This document shows, one piece after another, positions 38,468 through 46,722 of a stretch of 64,000 bases of DNA (within the stretch, counting starts at the first letter, position 1; the number at the start of each line of letters is the position of its first letter). The stretch is from Desulfovibrio sp. G11. GTDB lineage: Bacteria; Desulfobacterota; Desulfovibrionia; Desulfovibrionales; Desulfovibrionaceae. A model generated the notes under the pieces. It was not told the origin of the DNA and ran no database searches. It saw only the letters and a list, made by a program, of their open reading frames with translations. The stretch covers positions 1,668,501 through 1,732,500 of the forward strand of contig NZ_LT984798.1 in NCBI RefSeq assembly GCF_900243745.1, written 5' to 3'. The translations under genes were made by a program, and so were the position numbers.

Positions 38468-39325
38468 ATGCTAATAATTGACGGCAAAAAGACCGCGCAG
38501 GACATCCGCGCGGAACTGGCTACAGAGGTGACCGCAGCCACGGCCGAAGGACGCCGCGCCCCCGGTCTGGCGGTAATTCTGGTTGGCGAGGATCCGGCCT
38601 CGCAGGTATACGTGCGCAACAAGGAAAAAGCCTGCACCGAGGTGGGTATTACCTCCTTTGCCTATCGCCTGCCGGCTGAAACCGGACAGCAGGAATTGCT
38701 GGACCTGATTGCCGAATGCAATGCGCGCCCCGATGTGGACGGCATTTTGCTGCAGCTGCCCCTGCCCCGCGGGCTGGACGCCCAGGCCTGCCTGCTGGCT
38801 ATTGATCCCGCCAAGGACGTGGACGGCTTTCATCCCGAAAACGTAGGACGCCTTTCACTGGGCCTGCCGGGCTTTGTTTCCTGCACGCCTGCCGGTGTTA
38901 TGGAGCTGCTGCGCCGCTACAACCTGCCCACCAGGGGTAAAAAGGCCGTGGTGGTGGGCCGGTCGGACATTGTGGGCAAACCGCTTGCCCTGCTGCTGAC
39001 CCGTTCCGGTGAGTTTGGCGACGCCACTGTTACCATCTGCCATTCGCGCACCCCCGACCTGGCTGAAGAGTGCCGCAAGGCCGATTTTCTGTTCCTTGCC
39101 GTGGGCAGGCCCCGCCTCATTACCGGCGACATGGTGCGCCAGGGCGCGGTGGTCATTGACGTGGGCATCAACCGCAGCGACGATGGCCTGTGCGGCGATG
39201 CGGACTATGAAAGTGTCAGTAAAAAGGCCGCGGCCATCACGCCCGTACCCGGCGGTGTGGGACCGATGACCATTGCCATGCTGCTTGTGAACACGGTGCA
39301 GTCGTGGCGGCAACGCACGGCCTGA
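38468..39325 (+). CDS. folD: FolD, methylenetetrahydrofolate dehydrogenase/cyclohydrolase
   Basis: 285 residues. Catalytic Tyr and Lys region [42 protein letters not shown]-binding [16 protein letters not shown] and [17 protein letters not shown]. It converts methylene-THF to formyl-THF and back. With gcvH and lpdA in the same window it could feed the glycine cleavage or reductive glycine route. Start MLIIDGKK has GGAG six bases upstream. Confidence 0.96.
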   Translation: MLIIDGKKTAQDIRAELATEVTAATAEGRRAPGLAVILVGEDPASQVYVRNKEKACTEVGITSFAYRLPAETGQQELLDLIAECNARPDVDGILLQLPLPRGLDAQACLLAIDPAKDVDGFHPENVGRLSLGLPGFVSCTPAGVMELLRRYNLPTRGKKAVVVGRSDIVGKPLALLLTRSGEFGDATVTICHSRTPDLAEECRKADFLFLAVGRPRLITGDMVRQGAVVIDVGINRSDDGLCGDADYESVSKKAAAITPVPGGVGPMTIAMLLVNTVQSWRQRTA

Positions 39326-39345
39326 TCGTTTTCTGATATTTTTGC

Positions 39346-39372
39346 CCTGCCCCTTCCGCCGGAGGGGGCAGG
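39346..39372 (+). terminator. Hairpin after folD
   Basis: CCTGCCCC pairs with GGGGGCAGG around CTTCCGCCGGA, 20 bases past the folD stop. No T-run; modest confidence as terminator. Confidence 0.45.
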
Positions 39373-39409
39373 AGACCTCGACCCGCCACAAGGCCTGCAA
39401 GGAGCACGC

Positions 39410-40057
39410 ATGGATTTTAAAACCGCAGTGAAAATCTGCCTGCTGCAAAAATACTGCGACTTCAGGGGCCGCGCCCGGCGGGCGGAGTTCTGGTGGTTTG
39501 TGCTCTTCGGGGCCATCGTCAACACCGGGCTTGGCATGGTCACCAATGCCGCCCCCCAGGAGGGGGTCATGGCTGCCCGTGTGGTCACGGCGGTGCTGCT
39601 GCTGCCGCACTTTGCCGTAACCGCCCGCCGCCTGCATGACGCCAATCTTTCCGGCTGGGTGCAGGTGGTTCCCGTGAGCCTGGCCCTGCTCGGCGGGGCC
39701 GCGGTACACCTTGACTTCGGCACATCCGCATATATGTGCATCATGCTGGCCGGGCTGAGCGGCCTGTGGCTTATCATTGTTTATGCCCGGCCGGGAACCG
39801 TCGGCACCAACCGTTTCGGACCGGACCCGCTGGAAGGCGGAACGCCGGTTCAGGGAGCGGGCCAACAGGGGCAGAATATGCCCTCCGGCGCATCTGGAGG
39901 TGCTTCTGGCAGCGTGGCCGCCAGCAGCGGCGGGGCGAACGGTCCCGATGCGGCCTGGGCCAGGCTGGCCTCAAATCCTGCCCGTGAGCAGGGTGGCGAA
40001 AAGAAACCGGCCGCCATGCGGCCGGGGCAGCGGGCCGTGCCCGACAAGAGAGACTGA
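39410..40057 (+). CDS. DUF805 membrane protein with disordered tail
   Basis: 215 residues. The first 130 form a DUF805 domain: YCDFRGRARRAEFWWFVLF, ARRLHDANLSGWVQV and about four membrane helices. The last 80 residues are low-complexity Gly/Ala/Ser with basic patches and unlikely to fold. DUF805 function is not known. AAGGAG lies six bases before the ATG. Confidence 0.82.
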   Translation: MDFKTAVKICLLQKYCDFRGRARRAEFWWFVLFGAIVNTGLGMVTNAAPQEGVMAARVVTAVLLLPHFAVTARRLHDANLSGWVQVVPVSLALLGGAAVHLDFGTSAYMCIMLAGLSGLWLIIVYARPGTVGTNRFGPDPLEGGTPVQGAGQQGQNMPSGASGGASGSVAASSGGANGPDAAWARLASNPAREQGGEKKPAAMRPGQRAVPDKRD

Positions 40058-40171
40058 CCTGTGTTGTAACACCCGCCGGTCCGCGCCGCGCGCCGCTTTG
40101 CGGCATCGCTTGCCAGACCTGCGGCTATAGCGTATGGCCCGGAAATCCTATGCCATACTATGAGGGCAACT

Positions 40172-41251
40172 ATGTACCGTAATGCAAAAAATGTCGGTTA
40201 TTATATGATTGGCCAGGGCAGCCTGAGCCAGCTCGGCGATCTTATGGCTCCGCGCCGCAAGGCCGTGTCCGGCCCTGCTGTCTTCTTTCTGGATCACTTT
40301 TTCCAGGGCAAGGACCTGGCGGGAAAGCTGCCTGTGGAAAGCGGCGACATGGTGCTCTATATCGACACCACCGGAGAGCCGACCACTGACAGCGTGGACG
40401 GCTATACCGCCCAGGTGAAAACATTTTTGAACGGCGCGGAACCGTGCGCCCTGGTGGCCCTTGGCGGCGGCTGTGTGCTTGATACCTGCAAGTGCGTGGG
40501 CAATCTGCTCACCAACCCCGGCAAGGCTGAAGACTATCAGGGCTGGGACCTTGTAAAAAATCCCGCGCCCTACAAGATCGCCGTACCCACCCTGTCGGGA
40601 ACCGGGTCTGAAACCTCGCGCACCGGGATCATCTGCAATGAGGAAAAAAACATCAAGCTGGGCATGAACAGCGACTTTACCATGTTCGACCAGGTGCTGA
40701 TGGACCCCGACCTCACAGCCAGCGTGCCCCGCAACCAGTACTTCTACACCGGCATCGACACCTACATGCACTGCTTTGAGAGCATCACCGGCTCTTACCG
40801 TAACGTGGTTGTTGATTCTCTGGCTGAAAAGGCCATTGATCTCTGCAAGCAGATTTTCCTTTCGCAAGACATGATGAGCGAAGAAAACCGCGAAAAGATG
40901 ATGATCGCTTCCTACCTCGGCGGTATGGCTGCCGGCTTTGTGGGCGTGGTGCATCCCATTTCCGCCGGGCTGAGCATGGTGCTGCATATGCGCCACGGCA
41001 TCGCCAACTGTTATTCGCTGTCTGTGCAGGAAGATATATATCCCGAACAGTACAAGGAATTCATGCTCATGATGGAGCGGCAGGGCATTGACCTGCCCAA
41101 GGGTATCTGCCAGGGCCTTACCGATGCGCAGTACGATGCGCTCTACGGGGCCAGCATTGTGCATGAAAAGCCGCTTTCCAACCGCCTTGGCCCGGATTTC
41201 AAAAAAATCCTCACCAAGGAGAACGTCATCGGGCGTTTCAGAAGCATGTAG
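40172..41251 (+). CDS. kdnB: KdnB-like 3-deoxy-octulosonate 8-oxidase (Fe-ADH fold)
   Basis: 359-residue iron-containing alcohol dehydrogenase fold. Start region MYRNAKNVGYYMIGQGSLSQL, cofactor motif ALGGGCVLDTCK, and metal ligands in GIDTYMHCFE (Asp, His) and VVHPISAGLSMVLHMRHG (two His). The wording of these motifs and the next gene (KdnA-like) match the Shewanella pair that oxidises C8 of Kdo and aminates it. In Shewanella this enzyme was described as oxygen-dependent, which would be odd for an anaerobe. GAGGG lies five bases before ATG 40172; an ATG four codons earlier overlaps that signal. Confidence 0.8.
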   Translation: MYRNAKNVGYYMIGQGSLSQLGDLMAPRRKAVSGPAVFFLDHFFQGKDLAGKLPVESGDMVLYIDTTGEPTTDSVDGYTAQVKTFLNGAEPCALVALGGGCVLDTCKCVGNLLTNPGKAEDYQGWDLVKNPAPYKIAVPTLSGTGSETSRTGIICNEEKNIKLGMNSDFTMFDQVLMDPDLTASVPRNQYFYTGIDTYMHCFESITGSYRNVVVDSLAEKAIDLCKQIFLSQDMMSEENREKMMIASYLGGMAAGFVGVVHPISAGLSMVLHMRHGIANCYSLSVQEDIYPEQYKEFMLMMERQGIDLPKGICQGLTDAQYDALYGASIVHEKPLSNRLGPDFKKILTKENVIGRFRSM

Positions 41252-41577
41252 GCGCAGACAGCGCCGGATCGTCAAGATCATACAGTCTGTCGGCGGCGTG
41301 GGCGAGGCTCCGCCGCCGTCAGGCTCTTTCGGAGCATCTGTCGCTAAGCGTCCCCACATGCGGCCGCTTTGCGGGGCATTCTGCCTGTGGCAGTCTCTGT
41401 TTCACGGGTATGCCGATGCAACGCGGCGCCAGATTCTTCCGGCTTTGGGAAATACCCCGCAACAGCCGATGCCTGACATGCGGAACGCGCGCAGCAACGG
41501 TTGCAGGACTGGCGCGTCCGGGCCTTGCCCGCTGTGACGCGACAATTTCAAGCGCAAACTGCTTTATGAGGAGTCCC
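41252..41577. other. 326-base gap between kdnB and kdnA
   Basis: A GC-rich hairpin (about 41294-41321, GGCGGCG...CGCCGCC) follows kdnB. No gene or promoter consensus recognised. The gap implies that kdnA may have its own promoter. Confidence 0.45.
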
Positions 41578-42765
41578 ATGGATATCAAGGTCAATTTCAG
41601 CGGACGTGCCATCAGGTACACCGAAGAAGAAATAGCCGTGGTTGTCGAGGCCATGCGCAACGCCGATCCCCTTACCCAGGGGCATCACATGCGCCGGTTT
41701 GAGAGCAGGTTCGCAGAGTACCAGGGGGTGCCGCAGGGAACCTGCTTTACCACCATGAACGGCTGCTCCGCCCTGGAACTTTCAGCGCAGCTCTGCCTGT
41801 TCAATGAAGGCGACGAGGTGGTCATTCCCTCCCATACCTTCACGGCCTCGGCCTATCCCTACATCAAGAAGGGGGCCAGGCTTGTCTGGGCCGATGTGGA
41901 CCTGCACAGCCGCGTGGTCACCGCCGAAAGCATTGAAAAAGTGCTTACCCCGCGTACCAGGGCCGTGGTGGTCGTGCACCTTTACGGCTATGTGGCCGAC
42001 ATGCCCGCCATTGCCGCCCTGTGCAAGGAACGCGGCCTTATCCTCATCGAGGACGCCGCCCAGGCCATAGGGGCCGAAGTAAACGGCATCAAGGCCGGAG
42101 CCTTCGGGGATATGGGGGTCTTCTCGTTCCACTCGCACAAAAACCTGACCACCCTGGGCGAAGGCGGCATGCTGTATGTGCGCGACCCCAAGCTGGCGGG
42201 CATGGTTCCCACCCTGCGCCACAACGGGCATTGCGCCTTTGATTTTGAGCGCCCCGATTACTGGAAGCCCGCCATGGGCAATGTGGACATGCCCTTTATT
42301 GACGGCCGCATGGTGCCGCCCAACAACTACTGCCTGGGCGAAGTGGAATGCGCCCTCGGAACCAAGCTGCTGGAACGTATTGACGAGATCAACGGGCAGA
42401 AGCGCCGCCGCGCCCTGGCCTTCATTGATGCCCTGGCGGACTTTCCCGAACTGGAATTCCATCGGGTCGACAGCCCCCGCCACAATTACCATCTGCTTGC
42501 GGCCCGCATGACCACGGGCGTGGAGGCGCGGGATCGCTTCATGCGCGCCATGTTCAATGAAAAGGGCGTCAAATGCGTGGTGCAGTATATCCCGCTGGAC
42601 AGGTACGACTATTACCGCCGCCTGGGCATGGGCGAGGCCTGTTGCCCCAATGCGGACCTGTTCTTTGACACTATGATTTCTTTCCCCTTCCAGCACTGGC
42701 TGACCGGGGAAGAATTTGACTATATGCTCGCTTCCACCCGCGAGGTACTGGCGAGCCTGCGCTAA
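41578..42765 (+). CDS. kdnA: KdnA-like 8-amino-3,8-dideoxy-octulosonate aminotransferase
   Basis: 395 residues, DegT/DnrJ/EryC1 aminotransferase family. N-terminal YTEEEIAVVVEAMRNADPLTQG, cofactor region NGCSALELSAQL, IEDAAQAIGAEV and the PLP lysine in FHSHKNLTTLGEGG. The expected reaction is amination of the 8-aldehyde made by KdnB to give 8-amino-Kdo, with glutamate as donor. GAGGAG lies four bases before the ATG. Other sugar aminotransferases of the family are possible; the KdnB neighbour is the main argument. Confidence 0.82.
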   Translation: MDIKVNFSGRAIRYTEEEIAVVVEAMRNADPLTQGHHMRRFESRFAEYQGVPQGTCFTTMNGCSALELSAQLCLFNEGDEVVIPSHTFTASAYPYIKKGARLVWADVDLHSRVVTAESIEKVLTPRTRAVVVVHLYGYVADMPAIAALCKERGLILIEDAAQAIGAEVNGIKAGAFGDMGVFSFHSHKNLTTLGEGGMLYVRDPKLAGMVPTLRHNGHCAFDFERPDYWKPAMGNVDMPFIDGRMVPPNNYCLGEVECALGTKLLERIDEINGQKRRRALAFIDALADFPELEFHRVDSPRHNYHLLAARMTTGVEARDRFMRAMFNEKGVKCVVQYIPLDRYDYYRRLGMGEACCPNADLFFDTMISFPFQHWLTGEEFDYMLASTREVLASLR

Positions 42766-42965
42766 GGCGGCGTATTTGCCGTCCGGCCGCGTCAGAAATA
42801 ACGGCGTGGGCCGGGAATGGTACTCAAGGGTACTGGCCTGGCCTGCGCCGCTGTGTTAGCCGGGCGGCGCCATTTTGAACGGGGCGCAGACCTACGCCGC
42901 CCGCCGCCGCTGGCGGCCGCTCATGACAGGTGCCGCGCCCAGCGCATGACATATCCGGAAATATC

Positions 42966-44597
42966 GTGAAAGAACGCTGTATTGTCATACCGGCCATCAA
43001 AAAAAATGCCGTCATCCCTGATCAGCTTGTCAAAAAGCTGGCTGGGGTGACGCTTGTGCAGCGGGCCATCAATACGGCGCGGGGCGTTCTGCCCGGCGAA
43101 GATATCGTGGTGCTTACCGACAGTCAGGAAATATCCCTCATCTGCGAACGCGCGGGCGTGGGCTTTCGTCGCAACAAGGACATGCACTTTACCACGCTGG
43201 ATATCGTGAGCGAAATGCGTGTGCTGCTGGAAGAACTGGCGGAGCAGTATGAACACTGCATTATCCTGCGCGCTTCCTGTCCGCTCTTGACCTGGGTGGA
43301 TGTGGAAGACGCCTGGAAAAGATACCGCGAGGCGGACGCCGACAGCCTTGTAACCGTGAAAAGCGTGCGTCAGCGCATCTGGAACATGCAGGGCGACGGC
43401 CTTGAAGACCTGCTGGACGATGATGCGGACCACAAGGGCGAAAAAACCCTTGTGGTCGAGAGCCGCGCACTCATCATGCTGCGCCTGTCACGCCTGCTGG
43501 GCCGGAACAGCAACCAGGGGCGCGGGCGCATCATTCCCTATTTTCTCAACGACAGGGCCATTGAAATACAGGGTTATCAGGACTGGTGGATATGCGAACG
43601 CCTGCTTGAGCGGCGGCATGTGGTCTTTGTGGTGGCGGGCTGGCCCGCCATCGGCATGGGGCATGTGTTCCGGGCGCTCATGCTGGCGCACGAGATCACA
43701 AGCCACCGGGTAAGCTTTGTCTGCACCCGTGAAAGCGAGCTGGCCGTAGAAAGTGTTGCCCGCAAGGATTACCGGATTGTCCGTCAGGGCCAGGAAGACC
43801 TGGCAGACACCGTGCTGGCCCTGGGACCTGACCTGGTGGTCAATGACATTCTCAATACGACCACGGCCTATATGAAGCGCCTTGCCGCGGCAGGGGTGCG
43901 CTGCGTGAACTTTGAAGACGAAGGGCCGGGAGCTTCTCTGGCGCGTCTTGTGGTTAATGCCCTGTACGAGGGAGAAAGTACCGACCGCCTGTGCAGCGGG
44001 CCGGATTTTTTCTGCCTGCGTGACGAATTTGTCAATGCGGCCCGCAATCCTTTCCGCCCCGAGGTGAAAACCGTACTCATCACCTTTGGCGGCACAGACC
44101 AGCATGACTGCTCGCGCCGGGTGCTGGACATCATCGAGCCTGTCTGCCGCGCCTACGATATTGCCATCCGGCTGGTTGCCGGACCGGGCTACGCCCACAA
44201 GGACGCCATGGAGGCGCATCTGAAAAAACTGGATAATCCGCTGGTGACTTTCACCTGGGCCACCAATGTCATGAGCCGCATGATGGAAGGCGCGGATCTC
44301 GCCATCTGTTCCGCCGGGCGCACGGTCTACGAACTGGCCCATATGCGTGTGCCTGCCCTTGTGCTGGCCACGCACGAGCGCGAGGCGCGCCATACCTTTG
44401 CCCGGCCACGTCACGGTTTTGCCTTTGTGGGCATTATGGACCGCGTGGGCGACGGCAGAATTCGCAACACCTTTCTGGCAATGCTGAAAAATCCGCGCCG
44501 CGAGCGTTTCTGGCAACGGCAGGACAGCATGGATTTTACGGTCAACAAGAATCGTGTGGTGCGGCGCATGCTGGGCCTGCTCAGCGAGCGGCCCTAG
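42966..44597 (+). CDS. Fused cytidylyltransferase and PseG/SpsG-like protein
   Basis: 543 residues in two parts. Residues 1 to about 210 resemble CMP-sugar synthetases (IVIPAI start, GVTLVQRAINTA, ILRASCPLLTWVDVEDAW). The usual Arg/Gly nucleotide-binding signature at the N-terminus is replaced by KKNAVIPDQLVKKL. Residues about 215-543 are a GT-B half like PseG/SpsG: VVAGWPAIGMGHVFRALMLA with the GxGHxxR motif, VNFEDEGPGA, ITFGGTDQHD and CSAGRTVYELA. It should activate, and perhaps transfer or hydrolyse, the amino-octulosonate or a related nonulosonate. GTG 42966 is chosen because GGA lies upstream and the family starts just before IVIPA; GTG 42930 is possible. Confidence 0.8.
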   Translation: MKERCIVIPAIKKNAVIPDQLVKKLAGVTLVQRAINTARGVLPGEDIVVLTDSQEISLICERAGVGFRRNKDMHFTTLDIVSEMRVLLEELAEQYEHCIILRASCPLLTWVDVEDAWKRYREADADSLVTVKSVRQRIWNMQGDGLEDLLDDDADHKGEKTLVVESRALIMLRLSRLLGRNSNQGRGRIIPYFLNDRAIEIQGYQDWWICERLLERRHVVFVVAGWPAIGMGHVFRALMLAHEITSHRVSFVCTRESELAVESVARKDYRIVRQGQEDLADTVLALGPDLVVNDILNTTTAYMKRLAAAGVRCVNFEDEGPGASLARLVVNALYEGESTDRLCSGPDFFCLRDEFVNAARNPFRPEVKTVLITFGGTDQHDCSRRVLDIIEPVCRAYDIAIRLVAGPGYAHKDAMEAHLKKLDNPLVTFTWATNVMSRMMEGADLAICSAGRTVYELAHMRVPALVLATHEREARHTFARPRHGFAFVGIMDRVGDGRIRNTFLAMLKNPRRERFWQRQDSMDFTVNKNRVVRRMLGLLSERP

Positions 44598-44677
44598 GCA
44601 GTGCCCGGAGCAGGCTATTAGTAAAATATCTTGTGGGGGAAGGGGCTTCAGAGCGTGAATGGTTGAAATGCGTTGTG

Positions 44678-44713
44678 AGGGAGAGACCCTTTTGCAAACG
44701 GGTCGCCTCCCCT
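44678..44713. repeat. Hairpin repeat, family 2, copy A
   Basis: AGGGAGAGACCC-TTTTGCAAAC-GGGTC...CTCCCCT, about 80 bases past the fusion gene. Its core resembles copies B and C. No T-run follows, so not a standard terminator. Confidence 0.6.
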
Positions 44714-44897
44714 ATACGAATGACGCCCACGCCCCCTTCCTGCTGAATTTTTTATTTCAGGCTGTTACAGGGGCCGATCTGGAGGCAGAAGCAGTGTCTT
44801 CGGGCAGACAATATTGTCTCAAGGGTACGCTGTTCCAGATGCAGGGCGCCATGCCGTTCAGGAATACCCACTATCGCCGGACACGGCGGAGGAAAAT

Positions 44898-45584
44898 ATG
44901 ACCAGCAAAGGCAAGGTTGTCGCCATAGTACAGGCCCGGCTGGGTTCAAGCCGCCTGCCGCTGAAATCCCTGCTCTGCCTGCGTGATCTGCCGGTTATCG
45001 ATTGGGTGGCGCGCCGCCTTGCCGCGGCAAGCCGTCTGGATGGCATCATGGTGGCCGTGCCCGATACTCCGCTGGATGTGGTGCTGCTGGAGCACCTGCG
45101 CCGCCGGGGCATACCCTGCATGGCCGGGCCGGAAGACGATGTGCTGGCGCGTTTTTGCCAGGCGGCGAAACTGGCAGATGCCGGGCTTGTGGTGCGCGTA
45201 TGTGCAGACAACCCCCTTATCTGGGGCGGTGCCGTGGACAGGCTGGTGGATTTTTACTGCGCGGGCCGGTGGGATTACGCCTATAACCACATTCCGCGCA
45301 ACAATCTCTGGCCGGACGGGCTTGGGGCAGAGGTGCTTTCGCGCGAGCTGCTTGAGAGCCTGGACCAGAAGGCCGTGGAGCCTTCGCAGCGCGAGCACTG
45401 CCTCAACTATATATGGGACAATGCCAAAAAATTCCGCATCGGTACATTTGACCCCGATGAGGAATGGCTGCGCCGCCCGGATCTGCGGCTGGATATGGAC
45501 AGGCCCGACGATTTCCGCCGTCTGGCACTGCGCCCCATCAGCCCTGATATGGACGTGAGAGCCATTGTGGATATTTTTGGCTAG
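44898..45584 (+). CDS. SpsF-like cytidylyltransferase family protein
   Basis: 228 residues. N-terminal nucleotide-binding signature IVQARLGSSRLPLKSL, followed by AGPEDDVLARFCQAAK, VRVCADNPLIWG and DGLGAEVLSRELL, as in SpsF and CMP-Kdo-synthetase-like proteins. SpsF/SpsG pairs occur in surface-glycan clusters, and here a PseG/SpsG-like domain lies just upstream. GGAGG lies six bases before ATG 44898. Its TAG stop is formed by the CTAG of a MITE-like repeat. The sugar substrate is unknown. Confidence 0.82.
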   Translation: MTSKGKVVAIVQARLGSSRLPLKSLLCLRDLPVIDWVARRLAAASRLDGIMVAVPDTPLDVVLLEHLRRRGIPCMAGPEDDVLARFCQAAKLADAGLVVRVCADNPLIWGGAVDRLVDFYCAGRWDYAYNHIPRNNLWPDGLGAEVLSRELLESLDQKAVEPSQREHCLNYIWDNAKKFRIGTFDPDEEWLRRPDLRLDMDRPDDFRRLALRPISPDMDVRAIVDIFG

Positions 45585-45699
45585 AGCAATTACGCTTCAA
45601 ATGATTGTTTAACGGTCGGCGAAGCCGCCCTATAATCATTTGGCGACAAGAAATTGGAGACAAATCCTTGTAGGGCATTTCAAGTGTGAAATGTTCTAG
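45581..45699 (+). repeat. MITE-like repeat, copy 3 of 3
   Basis: 119 bp bounded by CTAG on both sides (45581-45584 and 45696-45699), the best-preserved copy for its ends (CTAGAGCAATT and GTTCTAG). Three hairpins: CAAATGATT...AATCATTTG with inner GGTCGGC-GAA-GCCGCC, ACAAGAAATTG...CAAATCCTTGT, GGGCATTTCA-AGTG-TGAAATGTTC. The left CTAG holds the stop codon of the upstream gene. Confidence 0.9.
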
Positions 45700-45783
45700 A
45701 AACACCTCTTGAGACAGGGCAGCATTGAGACAGTGCTATGTCTGGAAGGGGCTGTTGGGTAGGGGAATCCCTGTAACAGATTG

Positions 45784-45871
45784 AAACAAGAATAAAGGTT
45801 TTTGTGGGGGGGGACCCTTTTACAAAAATGTTCCTCCCCCCACAAGGCATTGCAAAGTAAAATTCTTCTAA
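45784..45871. repeat. Hairpin repeat, family 2, copy B, with degenerate MITE end
   Basis: TTGTGGGGGG (45802-45811) pairs perfectly with CCCCCCACAA (45836-45845), enclosing ACCCTTTTACAAAAATGTT. It lies directly past the purN stop. Bases 45846-45871 resemble the solo MITE-end hairpin at 29658-29687, and their CTA is the purN stop codon on the minus strand. Confidence 0.72.
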
Positions 45872-46542
45872 AAACCCTCTTCCAGCGGCGGGTACACCAG
45901 CCACTGGCCGTCGGGAACAGTGGCGACGGCAGAGCCTGGGGCCACATGTACCTCGCGGCCCCACACGCTGATGCGGTTCTGCGCAAGCCATTGTATGGCC
46001 TGCGGATAGATGCGATGCTCCATGGCGTGGATGCGCTGCATGAGGTCATCAACATCTTCGCCGGGGTTCACGGGTACGGCGGCCTGAATGATAACCGGGC
46101 CGCCGTCCATTTTTTCTTCTACAAAATGCACGGTGCAGCCCGATATTCTGACGCCGTACTCAAGGGCGTCCGCGCCCCCGTGCACACCGGGAAAGCTCGG
46201 CAGCAGCGCGGGGTGGATGTTGATGACCCTGCCGGAAAACGCATCCAGAAAAACCGGGCTGAGCAGACGCATGTAGCCCGCCAGCACCACAAGCCTCGCG
46301 TCGTACTTCTGAAGGTGTTGCACCACTGCGCGGTCATAGCTTTCGCGGTCGGGGTATGCCTTGTGGTCCAGCACCACGCAGGCAATGCCCGCCTTGGCGG
46401 CACGCTCGATAACGCCCGCGCCGGGCCGGTTGCAGATGATGCAGCAGACGTTCACGTCCAGAACGCCTGCTGCGGCCTTGTCGATGATGGCCTGGGCGTT
46501 GGAGCCGCTGCCCGAGGCCAGTATGGCGATATTCAGTGGCAT
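45868..46542 (-). CDS. purN: Phosphoribosylglycinamide formyltransferase
   Basis: 224 residues. Folate-dependent GAR transformylase: ILASGSGSNAQAIID, VLAGYMRLLSPVFLDAF, INIHPALLPSFPGVHG with the catalytic Asn-His region, and GCTVHFVEEKMDGGPVI containing the catalytic Asp. It transfers formyl from 10-formyl-THF in purine synthesis. GGAAACC precedes the ATG. It is last in a minus-strand run pepA, cobA-hemD, purN, separated from cobA-hemD by a hairpin repeat. Confidence 0.95.
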   Translation of the reverse strand: MPLNIAILASGSGSNAQAIIDKAAAGVLDVNVCCIICNRPGAGVIERAAKAGIACVVLDHKAYPDRESYDRAVVQHLQKYDARLVVLAGYMRLLSPVFLDAFSGRVINIHPALLPSFPGVHGGADALEYGVRISGCTVHFVEEKMDGGPVIIQAAVPVNPGEDVDDLMQRIHAMEHRIYPQAIQWLAQNRISVWGREVHVAPGSAVATVPDGQWLVYPPLEEGF

Positions 46543-46630
46543 GAGGTTTCCGTTGTATTAGAGCTTTTCTGTGCGGGGTCGCTGCCTTGGTGTACCCTGC
46601 TTGGGATCAGGAGGCTCCATGTGGCATGCT

Positions 46631-46715
46631 GAAAAGAAAATGAAAGTTTTGGGGTGTGGGGAGGGAACTCTTTTACAAAAGGGTCCCTTCCCCGCAACGC
46701 CGTAACAAAGCCAGC
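46631..46715. repeat. Hairpin repeat, family 2, copy C
   Basis: GGGGAGGGAACTCTTTT (46658-46674) pairs with AAAAGGGTCCCTTCCCC (46677-46693). The flanks (GAAAATGAAAGTTTT before; CAACGCCGTAACAAAG after) also match the flanks of copy B, so the repeated unit is about 75-85 bp. It lies just past the cobA-hemD stop. Confidence 0.78.
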
Positions 46716-46722
46716 CTGTGGG

